Assembly (NCBI GenBank): GCA_014304965.1
Contig: JACRTZ010000129.1
Span: forward strand, 9,656-16,207
Origin: Vulcanimicrobiota bacterium
GTDB taxonomy: Bacteria; Vulcanimicrobiota; Vulcanimicrobiia; Vulcanimicrobiales; Vulcanimicrobiaceae
Length of the DNA stretch: 6,552 nucleotides
Reading direction: 5' to 3'
Part shown: positions 1-6,498 of the stretch, one piece after another
How positions within the stretch are numbered: position 1 is the first letter of the stretch
Layout: the number at the start of each line of letters is the position of its first letter
Notes under the pieces: model-generated
Told to the model about the DNA's origin: nothing
The model's input: only the letters and a program-made list of their open reading frames with translations
Databases searched by the model: none
Program-made: the position numbers and the translations under genes

Positions 1-639
1 ACGCACTGGACGCAGGTGTTACTCGATTACGCGCGCGCGCTCGGTTGCGATACGAGCGATGCGACGCCCGCGTTCGTGGTGGAGCAGAGCGCGTTCGACG
101 AGCGCGAGCGGCTGCTCGGCGGAGCCGGCATTCGCGGCGACTACGTCGTGTTGCATCCGACCCGCGCCATCGCAGCGGCGCGCTCGCGGTGGCCGACCGG
201 GGCGTTGACGCAATTAGGGAAGTCGCTCGCGGGCAACGGCGACGCGCTGATCGTGACCGGCGGCGCCGCGGACGCCGCCATTGCCGAGCATATCGCGCGG
301 GAGGCCGGCGGCATCTCGCTTGCGGGGAAGACGTCGCTCGGGGGGTTCGGCGCGATCGCGCAAGGCGCGCGCGGGGTCGTTGCGATGGACAGCGGCCCGA
401 TGCATCTCGCGGCCGCGGTCGGTGCCCCGACGGTCGGCATCTACGCGCTGCAGTCCGACGAGCCCGATCGCTGGGCGCCGCTCGGGCCGCGCACGGCAGT
501 CGTGCGGCCGACCTATCCCTGTCCGCCCAATCACCGCAAGGAAACGTGTCCGGACTTTCCCTGCGTCGCGAACCTCGACGTGCCGCGCGTGCTGGCGGCG
601 CTCGGCGGGCTCTGGGCGCGTCTGCCCGAACCGGCGTAG
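1..639 (+). CDS. Glycosyltransferase family 9 (heptosyltransferase-like), 5'-truncated
   Basis: This is the C-terminal part (212 codons) of a GT-B fold family 9 glycosyltransferase. These enzymes move a heptose or related sugar from a nucleotide donor onto a lipopolysaccharide core or similar acceptor at the cytoplasmic face of the inner membrane. The frame is open from base 1, so the true start and most of the N-terminal acceptor domain lie outside the window; the GTG at 16 is internal. Visible donor-domain signatures are the strand-loop VVLHPT, a VTGG strand, and the family hallmark DSGPMHLAAA (388-417) followed by GAPTVGIY. Three cysteines near the end (PYPCPP-like segment, ETCPDFPC) match the Cys-rich tail of many GT9 proteins. 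The usual Lys two residues before the conserved Trp-Pro is Ser here (SRWP, from 184). It ends in TAG, 6 bases before the next gene. The family is well supported; the sugar and acceptor cannot be read from the sequence. Confidence 0.88.
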   Translation, partial: THWTQVLLDYARALGCDTSDATPAFVVEQSAFDERERLLGGAGIRGDYVVLHPTRAIAAARSRWPTGALTQLGKSLAGNGDALIVTGGAADAAIAEHIAREAGGISLAGKTSLGGFGAIAQGARGVVAMDSGPMHLAAAVGAPTVGIYALQSDEPDRWAPLGPRTAVVRPTYPCPPNHRKETCPDFPCVANLDVPRVLAALGGLWARLPEPA

Positions 640-645
640 CGGTTC

Positions 646-1539
646 ATGCGAGCGACGATTCAACTCTGCACCTATAATCGCGCGCGGCTTTTGGGCCGCG
701 TTCTCGACGCGTGCTTCGAACAGACGATGCCGGCCGGCCAATACGAAGTCGTGCTCGTGGACGACGGCTCGCGCGATGAAACGCCGCAGGTGATTGCGGC
801 GGCGCGCGAGCGTGCGACCTGCCCGTTTACGGTCGTTTCGCAGGCGAACGCGGGACTCGCTCGGGCCCGCAACGCCGGCATCGCGAAGGCGCGCGGCGCA
901 CGGATTATCTTCATCGACGACGACGTCTTGCCGGTGCCGGCGTTCGTGGCGGAGCACATGCGGTCGCACGACGACGCTCCCGGCGCGATCGTGCGCGGCG
1001 GCGTGATCAATACCGAATCGTTCGAGCGTCTGCCCGTGCCGGTGTGGTCCATTGCAAACTACAGCGGCAATTTCTTCTGGACCACCAACGTCTCGCTGCC
1101 GCTTGCGACCCTGCGCGAGCACCGCGGCTTTACCGAGAGTTTTCGCGAGTACGGCTGGGAAGACGTGGAACTCGGTCTGCGCCTACGCTGGGCCGGAGTT
1201 CCGAACGTCTTCAATCCGCGTGCGCTGACGTTTCACTACAAGCCGCGCCCGCGCGCCCGCGACGTCCCGGGAATGATCCGGCAGGCGCGCGCTCAGGGCC
1301 GCACCGCCATACAGCTCCACGCGCTGCATCCGCATTGGCGCGTCGTGCTCGCGACGGGCGACGAGCCGCTGCAGCGCGCCGTTCACCGCATCGCGCGCAA
1401 GACGGGTTTGCCGCAGCGGCTCGAGCGCGCGGTCGGCGAGGTCGAATCGGACCGCCCGCTCTCAGATCGTGAACTGCGCGCGGCGCGAGCGCTCGCGCGC
1501 GAAGCATACTTCGAAGAGTTGGACTCGGCGCGCGCGTGA
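646..1539 (+). CDS. Glycosyltransferase family 2 with Glyco_transf_7C-type C-terminal region
   Basis: This is a 297-residue GT-A fold inverting glycosyltransferase. It would add a sugar from a nucleotide donor to a growing surface glycan in the cytoplasm. The N terminus has the GT2 start IQLCTYNR (residues 5-12), the nucleotide-binding VLVDDGSRDET (37-46 region), an ARNAG segment (74-78) and the metal-binding DDD at 91-93, which fills the DxD position. TTNVS (146-150) and YGWEDVELGLRL (169-180) carry the acceptor-side Glu-Asp pair typical of Glyco_transf_7C domains; the ED is the likely catalytic base region. His197 follows in a TFHYK motif. The last 80 residues are Arg-rich and helical-looking. 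There are no membrane segments. The ATG at 646 is 6 bases after the upstream stop, and the protein begins directly with the first GT2 strand, which supports this start even though no clear Shine-Dalgarno is visible. It overlaps the next gene by 4 bases. The substrate is unknown. Confidence 0.9.
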   Translation: MRATIQLCTYNRARLLGRVLDACFEQTMPAGQYEVVLVDDGSRDETPQVIAAARERATCPFTVVSQANAGLARARNAGIAKARGARIIFIDDDVLPVPAFVAEHMRSHDDAPGAIVRGGVINTESFERLPVPVWSIANYSGNFFWTTNVSLPLATLREHRGFTESFREYGWEDVELGLRLRWAGVPNVFNPRALTFHYKPRPRARDVPGMIRQARAQGRTAIQLHALHPHWRVVLATGDEPLQRAVHRIARKTGLPQRLERAVGEVESDRPLSDRELRAARALAREAYFEELDSARA

Positions 1540-2528
1540 AGATCGTCTTGACGCGGCTCGATCGCGTGGGCGACCTGATCTTGTCGACGCCGGCGATCGC
1601 TTCCGTGCGCCGCTCATGGCCCCAGGCCCACGTGACGATCGTGTGCAGCCGGCTGAACGCGGCGGTGATGGAACGACACCCCGACGTCGATCGCGTGATC
1701 GTTGCGCCCTCGCCGCGCTCGGCCGCGGCCATCGGCCGGGACTTTCGCGGCCAGTGCGACCTCGCCATCGCGCTCGCGCCGTGCGTGCCGGACTTCCAAT
1801 TGGTCGGCGCAACGCGCGCGGCGGTCCGCGTCGGCTATACCTATCGCCGGCGCTATCTGGCGCGCGCCACGTCCTGGTTGTTCGTCAACCGCTTTACCGT
1901 CGACGATGCGGACCCGTTGCTCGCCGATCGTTTCCCGGATCGGCCGGTAGCGCACGAAGTGGACCAGGTGCTCGAACTGTTGCCCATCGCCGGCGGCACG
2001 CCGAGTTATCGCGATGTGGTGGTGCCGATCGACGACGTGGATCGTCACGCAGTGGACCACGTGCCGCCGGGTTGCATCGCCTTTCATCTCGGGCTGCGCT
2101 GGTGCTACGGCGGCGCAACGATCGACAGCGCGATCCAAGCGATCGCCGAGTTGCGCACGCTCGGACGCCCGGTCGTCGTGACGTACGGAATCGAGGCCCT
2201 CGAGGCCGCGGCCAAAGTTCGCGAAGCGCATGCCGCGGACGCGGTCGTCGGCGGCCTTTCGTTCCGGCAGTGGGCGGCCGCGTTTGAAAAGAGCGCACTC
2301 GTCGTTACCGTGGACACCGGTGCGACGCATGTCGCAAGCGCGATGCGCAGGCCCACCGTCGTGTTGTTCGAACATCGCTATTACCGTCTCTCGTCGCAGG
2401 AATGGGCGCCCTATCGGGTGCCGTCCGTCTCGCTGCGCAAGCCCGCGGGCGAGTCGCCCGAAGAACTTGCTTCCACGCGCGCTCAAATTCTTGAGGCCGC
2501 ACGTCGCCTACTTTCCGATGCAACTTGA
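1536..2528 (+). CDS. Glycosyltransferase family 9 (heptosyltransferase-like)
   Basis: This complete 330-residue GT9 protein is close to the usual length of LPS heptosyltransferases. Residues 1-37 form the classic N-terminal strand and loop, starting MKIVLTRLDRVGD. Asp13 aligns with the catalytic Asp13 of E. coli WaaC (established knowledge, from memory). LSTPAIASVRRSWP and HVTIV follow. The C-terminal domain has VVTVDTGATHVASA (257-269 region) and RRPTVVLFEH, the GT9 donor-site signature. The loop that normally reads like HPG..K.W is atypical (FHLGLRWCYGG, residues 183-193), with no Lys before a Trp-Pro. The Cys-rich tail of the first GT9 gene is also missing, so the two GT9 proteins are not recent copies. 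The start is GTG at 1536, inside the upstream stop (GTGA overlap), implying translational coupling. It overlaps the next gene by 11 bases. The role is probably surface-glycan or LPS-core assembly; the donor sugar is unknown. Confidence 0.9.
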   Translation: MKIVLTRLDRVGDLILSTPAIASVRRSWPQAHVTIVCSRLNAAVMERHPDVDRVIVAPSPRSAAAIGRDFRGQCDLAIALAPCVPDFQLVGATRAAVRVGYTYRRRYLARATSWLFVNRFTVDDADPLLADRFPDRPVAHEVDQVLELLPIAGGTPSYRDVVVPIDDVDRHAVDHVPPGCIAFHLGLRWCYGGATIDSAIQAIAELRTLGRPVVVTYGIEALEAAAKVREAHAADAVVGGLSFRQWAAAFEKSALVVTVDTGATHVASAMRRPTVVLFEHRYYRLSSQEWAPYRVPSVSLRKPAGESPEELASTRAQILEAARRLLSDAT

Positions 2529-3420
2529 TCTGACCGTCGTCATCCCAACGTACAACCGCGTCGCGACGCTGCGCCACGTCATACCCTCGCTGCTTGCGTC
2601 GCAGACCGCGGCGCGCTTCGAGATCGTCGTGGCGGATTCGCAATCGAGCGACGGCACGGCCGGCTATCTCGCAGAGGTTGCCGCGGCCGATTCGCGCGTG
2701 CGGCACTTGCCCGGCGCGTACACCGGACGCGCGATGGCGCGCAACGCCGGGATCGCCGCGGCGCGCGGGGACGTCGTGCTCTTCACCGATGCCGACATCA
2801 TCGCATCGCCCGAGTTACTCGAACGCCACCTCGAACACCATCGCAACGCAACCAAAATTGCCGTCGTCGGCATGGAACTGCAAGTCGGCTCGCTCGCAGA
2901 CTACGAGCGTTTACGCGACCGCCCCGAAGAACGGCGCCCGCTGCACCCCGACAAGCGCAAGCACGTGAGCTGGTTGTACTTTTTGACCGGCAATGCCTCG
3001 GTTCGGCGCGAGGACTTGGAACGGGTCGGCTGTTTCGACGAGCACTTCACGGGCTACGGGCACGAGGACCTCGAACTCGGCTATCGCCTGCAGCAAGGCG
3101 GCCTCGAGATTCGCTACGAGCCGCGCGCGGTCGACTACCATTGGCACCCCGTGCCGTACGAGGAACAAAAGGAAAAGATGCGCCTAGCCGGCCGTTCCAC
3201 GGTGCGATTCTTTCGCAAACACCCGTCCTTTGCGGTCAAGGCGCGTCTGGGCATGACGCCGGTTTCGCTCGCACTGCACGGCGCCATCGCGAAGGCGCCG
3301 GGCCTGCTGCAGCGGCTCGATCGAACCGCGCTGGAGCGGCCGGGGTTCGCGCGCAACGTCGTGCTGCAGTATCATTACGTCGGCGGCATCAAGGACGCGC
3401 TGGAGTACGAACGTGCCTAA
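2518..3420 (+). CDS. Glycosyltransferase family 2 with Glyco_transf_7C-type C-terminal region
   Basis: This 300-residue GT-A fold sugar transferase resembles the GT2 gene at 646 in layout. It opens with LTVVIPTYNR (5-14), then IVVADSQSSDGT (36-47), ARNAG (74-78) and the metal-binding DAD at 91-93. GNAS (158-161) is followed by GYGHEDLELGYRL (179-191), the Glyco_transf_7C acceptor-side motif with its Glu-Asp pair, then a HWHP segment at 208-211. The C-terminal third is basic and helical-looking, without membrane spans. The ATG at 2518 is chosen because the GT2 domain begins at once. The same frame is open further upstream to an ATG at 2230, but that stretch lies inside the GT9 gene and gives an Arg/Ser/Pro-rich shadow peptide. 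It overlaps the upstream gene by 11 bases (ATG inside its last codons) and aspS by 8 bases. It is likely a surface-glycan glycosyltransferase of unknown specificity. Confidence 0.9.
   Translation: MQLDLTVVIPTYNRVATLRHVIPSLLASQTAARFEIVVADSQSSDGTAGYLAEVAAADSRVRHLPGAYTGRAMARNAGIAAARGDVVLFTDADIIASPELLERHLEHHRNATKIAVVGMELQVGSLADYERLRDRPEERRPLHPDKRKHVSWLYFLTGNASVRREDLERVGCFDEHFTGYGHEDLELGYRLQQGGLEIRYEPRAVDYHWHPVPYEEQKEKMRLAGRSTVRFFRKHPSFAVKARLGMTPVSLALHGAIAKAPGLLQRLDRTALERPGFARNVVLQYHYVGGIKDALEYERA
3402..3405 (+). promoter_or_regulatory. Shine-Dalgarno (GGAG) for aspS
   Basis: GGAG lies 7 bases upstream of the GTG at 3413, near-ideal ribosome-binding spacing, and sits inside the end of the preceding glycosyltransferase gene. 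It supports GTG 3413 as the aspS start. It is the clearest ribosome-binding site among the plus-strand genes in this window. Confidence 0.6.
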
Positions 3421-5182
3421 ACATTCGTGCGGAGCATTGTCGGCGGCACACGTTGGGGAGCGCGCCGAACTCAACGGCTGGGTGAACCGGCGGCGCGATC
3501 ACGGCGGCCTCGTCTTCATCGACGTGCGCGACCGCGACGGCGTTACGCAGATCGTGTTCGACCCCCAGCACGCCGAAACGTTCGCGATCGGCGAATCGCT
3601 GCGCAACGAAGACGTCGTTTCGGTCGAAGGGACCGTTCGCCGGCGTCCCGCCGGGACCGAAAATCCGAAACTCGCAACCGGCGAGGTCGAGGTTCCGGTC
3701 GAGGCGATCCGCGTGCTGGCGCGTTCGCTCGTGCCGCCCTTTCCCATCAATGCCGACGTGGATGTGGACGAAACGCTTCGGCTCAAGCACCGCTATCTCG
3801 ACCTGCGGCGGCCGCGCTTGCAGCGCAACCTCACCGTACGCCACAAGATCGTCAAGGCGATGCGCGATTTTTTCGACGAGCGCGATTTCATCGAGATCGA
3901 GACGCCGTGCCTGATCAAATCCACGCCGGAAGGCGCTCGCGACTACTTGGTTCCGAGCCGTTTGCAGCACGGAGCGTTTTATGCGCTGCCGCAGTCGCCG
4001 CAAATCCTCAAGCAGATTTTGATGATCGGCGGCTTCGGACGCTACATGCAGATCGCGCGCTGTTTCCGCGACGAAGATCCGCGCGCCGACCGGCAGCCGG
4101 AATTCACGCAACTCGACGTCGAGATGTCGTTCGTGGACGAAAAAGAGGTGACTGCGGTCATGGAAGACTGCATTGCCTACGTGTGGCGTAAGGCGATGGG
4201 AATCGAGATCGCGCGGCCGCTGCCGCGCCTCACGCACGCCGAGGCACTCCGGCTATACGGCACCGACAAACCTGACTTGCGGTTCGGGCTCGAACTGACC
4301 GACGTTGCGAGCGCTTTTGCAGAAACCCCGATCAACTTCTTGAAGTCGCACGCAACCGATCCCCGCGCACGAATCGTGGCCGTGAAGTATCCCGGAGGCG
4401 CGGCCCTGTCGCGGCGCGACTTCGACGAATTGACGGAAACGGCGAAATCGTTCGGCGCCGGCGGCCTGATCTGGATCGCCTACGACGGTGACGGCTGGAA
4501 ATCGTCGATCGCAAAACTGCTCGACGACGCGACCGTGAATGCGGTTCGCGCGCTTGCGAACGCCGAGCCGGGCGACGCGCTCTTGCTGGTGGCGGGGCCT
4601 GAAACGATGGCCTCAGATGTAGCAGGCCGCCTGCGGCTCCTTATCGGCGATAAGATTGGGCACCGGCCCGCAGACCGGTATGCGTTTTGCTGGGTCGTGG
4701 ATTTCCCGCTGTTCGAACGCGAAGCCGAAACCGGCGCGCTCGGTTCGACGCATCACCCGTTCACCGCGCCTGCGCCAGGACAGGAAGCGCTCATCGAATC
4801 CGATCCGTTGGCGATGCGGGCGCAGCACTACGACCTCGTCCTCAATGGCTTCGAACTCGGCAGCGGTTCGGTGCGCATCCACGATCCGGCCTTGCAGCGG
4901 CGCATCTTCGAGTCGATCGGACTTTCGCAACACGACATCGACGAACGCTTCGGCTTTTTCATGGAAGCGCTGCAATACGGGGCCCCGCCGCACGGCGGCA
5001 TGGCCTGGGGGATCGACCGGCTCGCGATGCTCGCGTGCGGCGAACCGTCGATTCGCGACGTGATCGCATTCCCGAAAAACCAGATGGGCCGCGACGTCAT
5101 GATGGACGCACCATCCCGCGTCCCAGGCCAGGCGTTGCGCGAACTAGCGCTCGAGGTCAAGGCTCCTCCGGCCAAGGCGTAA
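3413..5182 (+). CDS. aspS: Aspartate--tRNA ligase (bacterial type, predicted non-discriminating)
   Basis: This class IIb aminoacyl-tRNA synthetase charges tRNA with aspartate in the cytoplasm. At 589 residues it matches the bacterial family (E. coli about 590). In order it has an N-terminal OB-fold anticodon-binding domain with GWVNRRRDHGGL (22-33) and FIDVRDRDG; the class II core with motif 1 before STPEGARDYLVPSR; the aspartate-binding QSPQ (194-197); motif 2 with CFRDED (FRDE at 218-221); the bacterial GAD insertion in the middle third, including KYPGGAALSRRDFDEL and FGAGGLIWI; then THHPFTAP, NGFELGSGSVRIHD and motif 3 GMAWGIDRL (529-537) with its ATP-binding Arg536. All key motifs are intact. 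His30 and Gly81 match the residue pair linked to tRNA-Asn recognition in the Pseudomonas aeruginosa enzyme, whereas E. coli has Leu at the first site. The start GTG overlaps the upstream stop by 8 bases and has a GGAG at good spacing. No stronger start fits the family N terminus. Confidence 0.98.
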   Translation: MPKHSCGALSAAHVGERAELNGWVNRRRDHGGLVFIDVRDRDGVTQIVFDPQHAETFAIGESLRNEDVVSVEGTVRRRPAGTENPKLATGEVEVPVEAIRVLARSLVPPFPINADVDVDETLRLKHRYLDLRRPRLQRNLTVRHKIVKAMRDFFDERDFIEIETPCLIKSTPEGARDYLVPSRLQHGAFYALPQSPQILKQILMIGGFGRYMQIARCFRDEDPRADRQPEFTQLDVEMSFVDEKEVTAVMEDCIAYVWRKAMGIEIARPLPRLTHAEALRLYGTDKPDLRFGLELTDVASAFAETPINFLKSHATDPRARIVAVKYPGGAALSRRDFDELTETAKSFGAGGLIWIAYDGDGWKSSIAKLLDDATVNAVRALANAEPGDALLLVAGPETMASDVAGRLRLLIGDKIGHRPADRYAFCWVVDFPLFEREAETGALGSTHHPFTAPAPGQEALIESDPLAMRAQHYDLVLNGFELGSGSVRIHDPALQRRIFESIGLSQHDIDERFGFFMEALQYGAPPHGGMAWGIDRLAMLACGEPSIRDVIAFPKNQMGRDVMMDAPSRVPGQALRELALEVKAPPAKA

Positions 5183-5268
5183 ATCGCGCGACCGCGCCGC
5201 GAGCGCCCGCCCCGCGATGATCCCAAGTCCATCTTCGCGCCGGACTTCCGCAAGACGATAGCGATCGC
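5183..5268. other. Convergent intergenic junction
   Basis: These 86 bases lie between the stops of aspS (plus strand) and the UDGb gene (minus strand). The stretch is GC-rich and I see no gene in it. The only clear structure is the short dyad at 5225-5247. The two genes face each other, so transcripts from both sides must end here or run into one another. Confidence 0.7.
5225..5247. terminator. Weak stem-loop at the convergent junction, possible bidirectional terminator
   Basis: AAGTCC (5225-5230) and GGACTT (5242-5247) are perfect reverse complements flanking an 11-base loop. The 6-bp stem is short and no T-run follows on either strand, so it does not qualify as a standard intrinsic terminator. 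Its position in the middle of a convergent junction is the main argument for a role. A chance dyad is quite possible. Confidence 0.25.
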
Positions 5269-5949
5269 TTAAAGCAGCGCGCGAGCGCGGTTGAAGATCG
5301 CGTCGAGCATCGGTTCGGTCAGCACGCCGGTGTTCGTATTCTGGCGGCTCGGATGGTACGACGTCAGCAAGACGATCTCGCGGGGTGCGCGCGCGCGGCT
5401 GGCCGTCGCCTCCGCGCCGTGTGCGAACTCCGGCTTACGGGCGAAGACATAGCCGGCCGCCGATAGCGCCGCAACGATCGCTTTCGTGCCGATGGCGCCG
5501 AGGCCGACGACGACCCGCAGGTTCGGGAGCGCGTCGAGTTCGGCCGCCAGGTGCGGCGCGCAGTTGCGAAGCTGCCCGGGCGTCGGCTTGTTGTGCGGCG
5601 GCGCGCACCGCAGCGCGGCGGTAATCCAAACGTCGTTCAATTGCATGCCATCGTTGCGGTCGCGCTGCTCGGGTTGATTTGCGAAGCCCGCGCGGTGCAG
5701 CGCGCGATAGAGCCACACGCCCGAAGCGTCGCCGGTGAAGGGCCGGCCCGTGCGGTTGGACCCGTGCGCACCCGGCGCGAGCCCGACGAGCAACACCCGC
5801 GCCTCGGGATCGCCGAACGAAGGAACGGGCTGCGCCCAATAGGCCGCATCGCGATGTTCGCGTTTCTTGGTGCGGCCGATCTCGGCGCAATACGCGCGGA
5901 GCTCGGGGCAGCGTTTGCATGCGACAACGCGGCGCTGCACGCGTTCCAT
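5269..5949 (-). CDS. Uracil-DNA glycosylase family 5 (UDGb), 4Fe-4S type
   Basis: This base-excision repair enzyme removes uracil, and in this family other deaminated bases such as hypoxanthine, from DNA. From ATG 5949 it is 226 residues, close to the Thermus thermophilus UDGb as I recall it. Cys11 and Cys14 (CKRC), Cys115 (RCAPP) and Cys130 (NC) are placed as 4Fe-4S ligands. Motif A, GLAPGAHGSNRTG (56-68), is the family 5 form: Ala-61 lies where other UDG families carry a catalytic Asp or Asn. PFTGD follows at 70-74. TSYHPSRQNTNTG (196-208) holds the conserved His199 of the second active-site motif and the long family 5 tail. No start has a convincing Shine-Dalgarno. Alternatives are GTG at 5964 (5 residues longer) and TTG at 5997, which overlaps the trmL stop; the ATG best matches the Thermus N terminus. 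It lies just downstream of trmL on the same strand, so co-transcription is likely. Confidence 0.92.
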   Translation of the reverse strand: MERVQRRVVACKRCPELRAYCAEIGRTKKREHRDAAYWAQPVPSFGDPEARVLLVGLAPGAHGSNRTGRPFTGDASGVWLYRALHRAGFANQPEQRDRNDGMQLNDVWITAALRCAPPHNKPTPGQLRNCAPHLAAELDALPNLRVVVGLGAIGTKAIVAALSAAGYVFARKPEFAHGAEATASRARAPREIVLLTSYHPSRQNTNTGVLTEPMLDAIFNRARALL

Positions 5950-5989
5950 TTCGAGCGGTTTCACGGGGCGAGGACGATTCGGGAAAGGG

Positions 5990-6442
5990 CTAGTCAAGCC
6001 CCGGGAACGCGAGGCGCGCAAGTGCGGCGTACGCGACGATTCCCACTGCCGTGGAAAGGTTGAGACTGCGCACGGCGCCGTCGCGCATCGGGATCCGCAA
6101 GACGCGCTCGGTATGTTCGGCGAGCAAGCCGATGGGCAGCCCGGCCGTTTCCTTTCCGAAGACGAGCGCGTCGCCGAAGGCAAAGTCGGCCTCGGCGTAG
6201 GGCCGCTCGGCGCGGGTCGAGAGCAGCCACAGGCGCGCGCCTGCGAATCGTTCCAGGAACGTATCGAGCGAACGATGCACGCTGAGATCCACCGCCTCCC
6301 AGTAGTCGAGGCCCGCGCGTTTGAGATCGCGGTCCTCGATTGAAAACCCGAGCGGCTCGACGAGGTGGAGCGCGCAGCCCGTTGCCGCGCAGAGTCTCGC
6401 GACGTTCCCGGTATTCGGCGGAATCTGCGGCTCGACGAGCAC
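5990..6442 (-). CDS. trmL: tRNA (cytidine/uridine-34 2'-O)-methyltransferase, SPOUT family; start uncertain
   Basis: This enzyme uses S-adenosylmethionine to methylate the ribose 2'-OH of the wobble base (position 34) in certain leucine tRNAs (established for E. coli TrmL). Three SPOUT motifs are present: EPQIPPNTGNVARLC near the N terminus, LVFGKETAGLP in the middle, and IPMRDGAVRSLNLSTAV near the C terminus, which together build the trefoil-knot cofactor site. KRAGLDYWE is also characteristic. From GTG 6442 the protein is 150 residues, slightly short of E. coli TrmL (157). This GTG is the only canonical start in frame, but it removes the first residues of strand 1. A CTG at 6451 would give MHIVLVEPQIPPNTG, which matches relatives better, and the frame is open to the window's right edge. 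It ends in TAG, 40 bases before the chosen UDGb start. Function is confident; the N terminus is not. Confidence 0.9.
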   Translation of the reverse strand: MLVEPQIPPNTGNVARLCAATGCALHLVEPLGFSIEDRDLKRAGLDYWEAVDLSVHRSLDTFLERFAGARLWLLSTRAERPYAEADFAFGDALVFGKETAGLPIGLLAEHTERVLRIPMRDGAVRSLNLSTAVGIVAYAALARLAFPGLD

Positions 6443-6498
6443 GATGTGCAGCGGCGCGTCGCGGTGCGGCGCGCCGATACGATCGGCCGGCTGCGCGC

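Noticed and set aside
31..40. Alternating GCGCGCGCGC run
   Set aside because: It encodes Ala-Arg-Ala within the GT9 gene and is explained by codon preference; it is too short to call a functional repeat.
214..1122. Long minus-strand open frame (302 codons) opposite the first GT9 and GT2 genes
   Set aside because: The peptide is Arg/His-rich with no recognisable domain, spans the junction of two well-supported plus-strand genes, and is expected by chance at this GC content.
1469..2287. Plus-strand open frame of 272 codons overlapping the second GT9 gene
   Set aside because: It encodes an Arg/Gly/Ser-rich shadow peptide, while the other frame carries clear GT9 motifs along its full length.
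1614..2486. Minus-strand open frame of 290 codons opposite the second GT9 gene
   Set aside because: It shows no motifs and is the typical mirror-frame artefact of a GC-rich gene.
2230..2517. N-terminal extension of the second GT2 gene to an upstream ATG
   Set aside because: The extension lies inside the GT9 gene and is an Arg/Ser/Pro-rich shadow; the GT2 domain starts immediately after ATG 2518.
3389..4237. Minus-strand open frame of 282 codons opposite aspS
   Set aside because: It lies opposite highly conserved AspRS sequence and its composition reflects the sense codons; there is no domain.
5260..5269. 10-bp perfect palindrome AGCGATCGCT overlapping the UDGb stop codon
   Set aside because: It is a single copy, with GATCGC-type words common throughout this GC-rich sequence; nothing marks it as a binding site.
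5998..6183. N-terminal extension of the UDGb gene into trmL
   Set aside because: This part is a shadow of the trmL C-terminal coding region, which carries the conserved SPOUT motif in its own frame.
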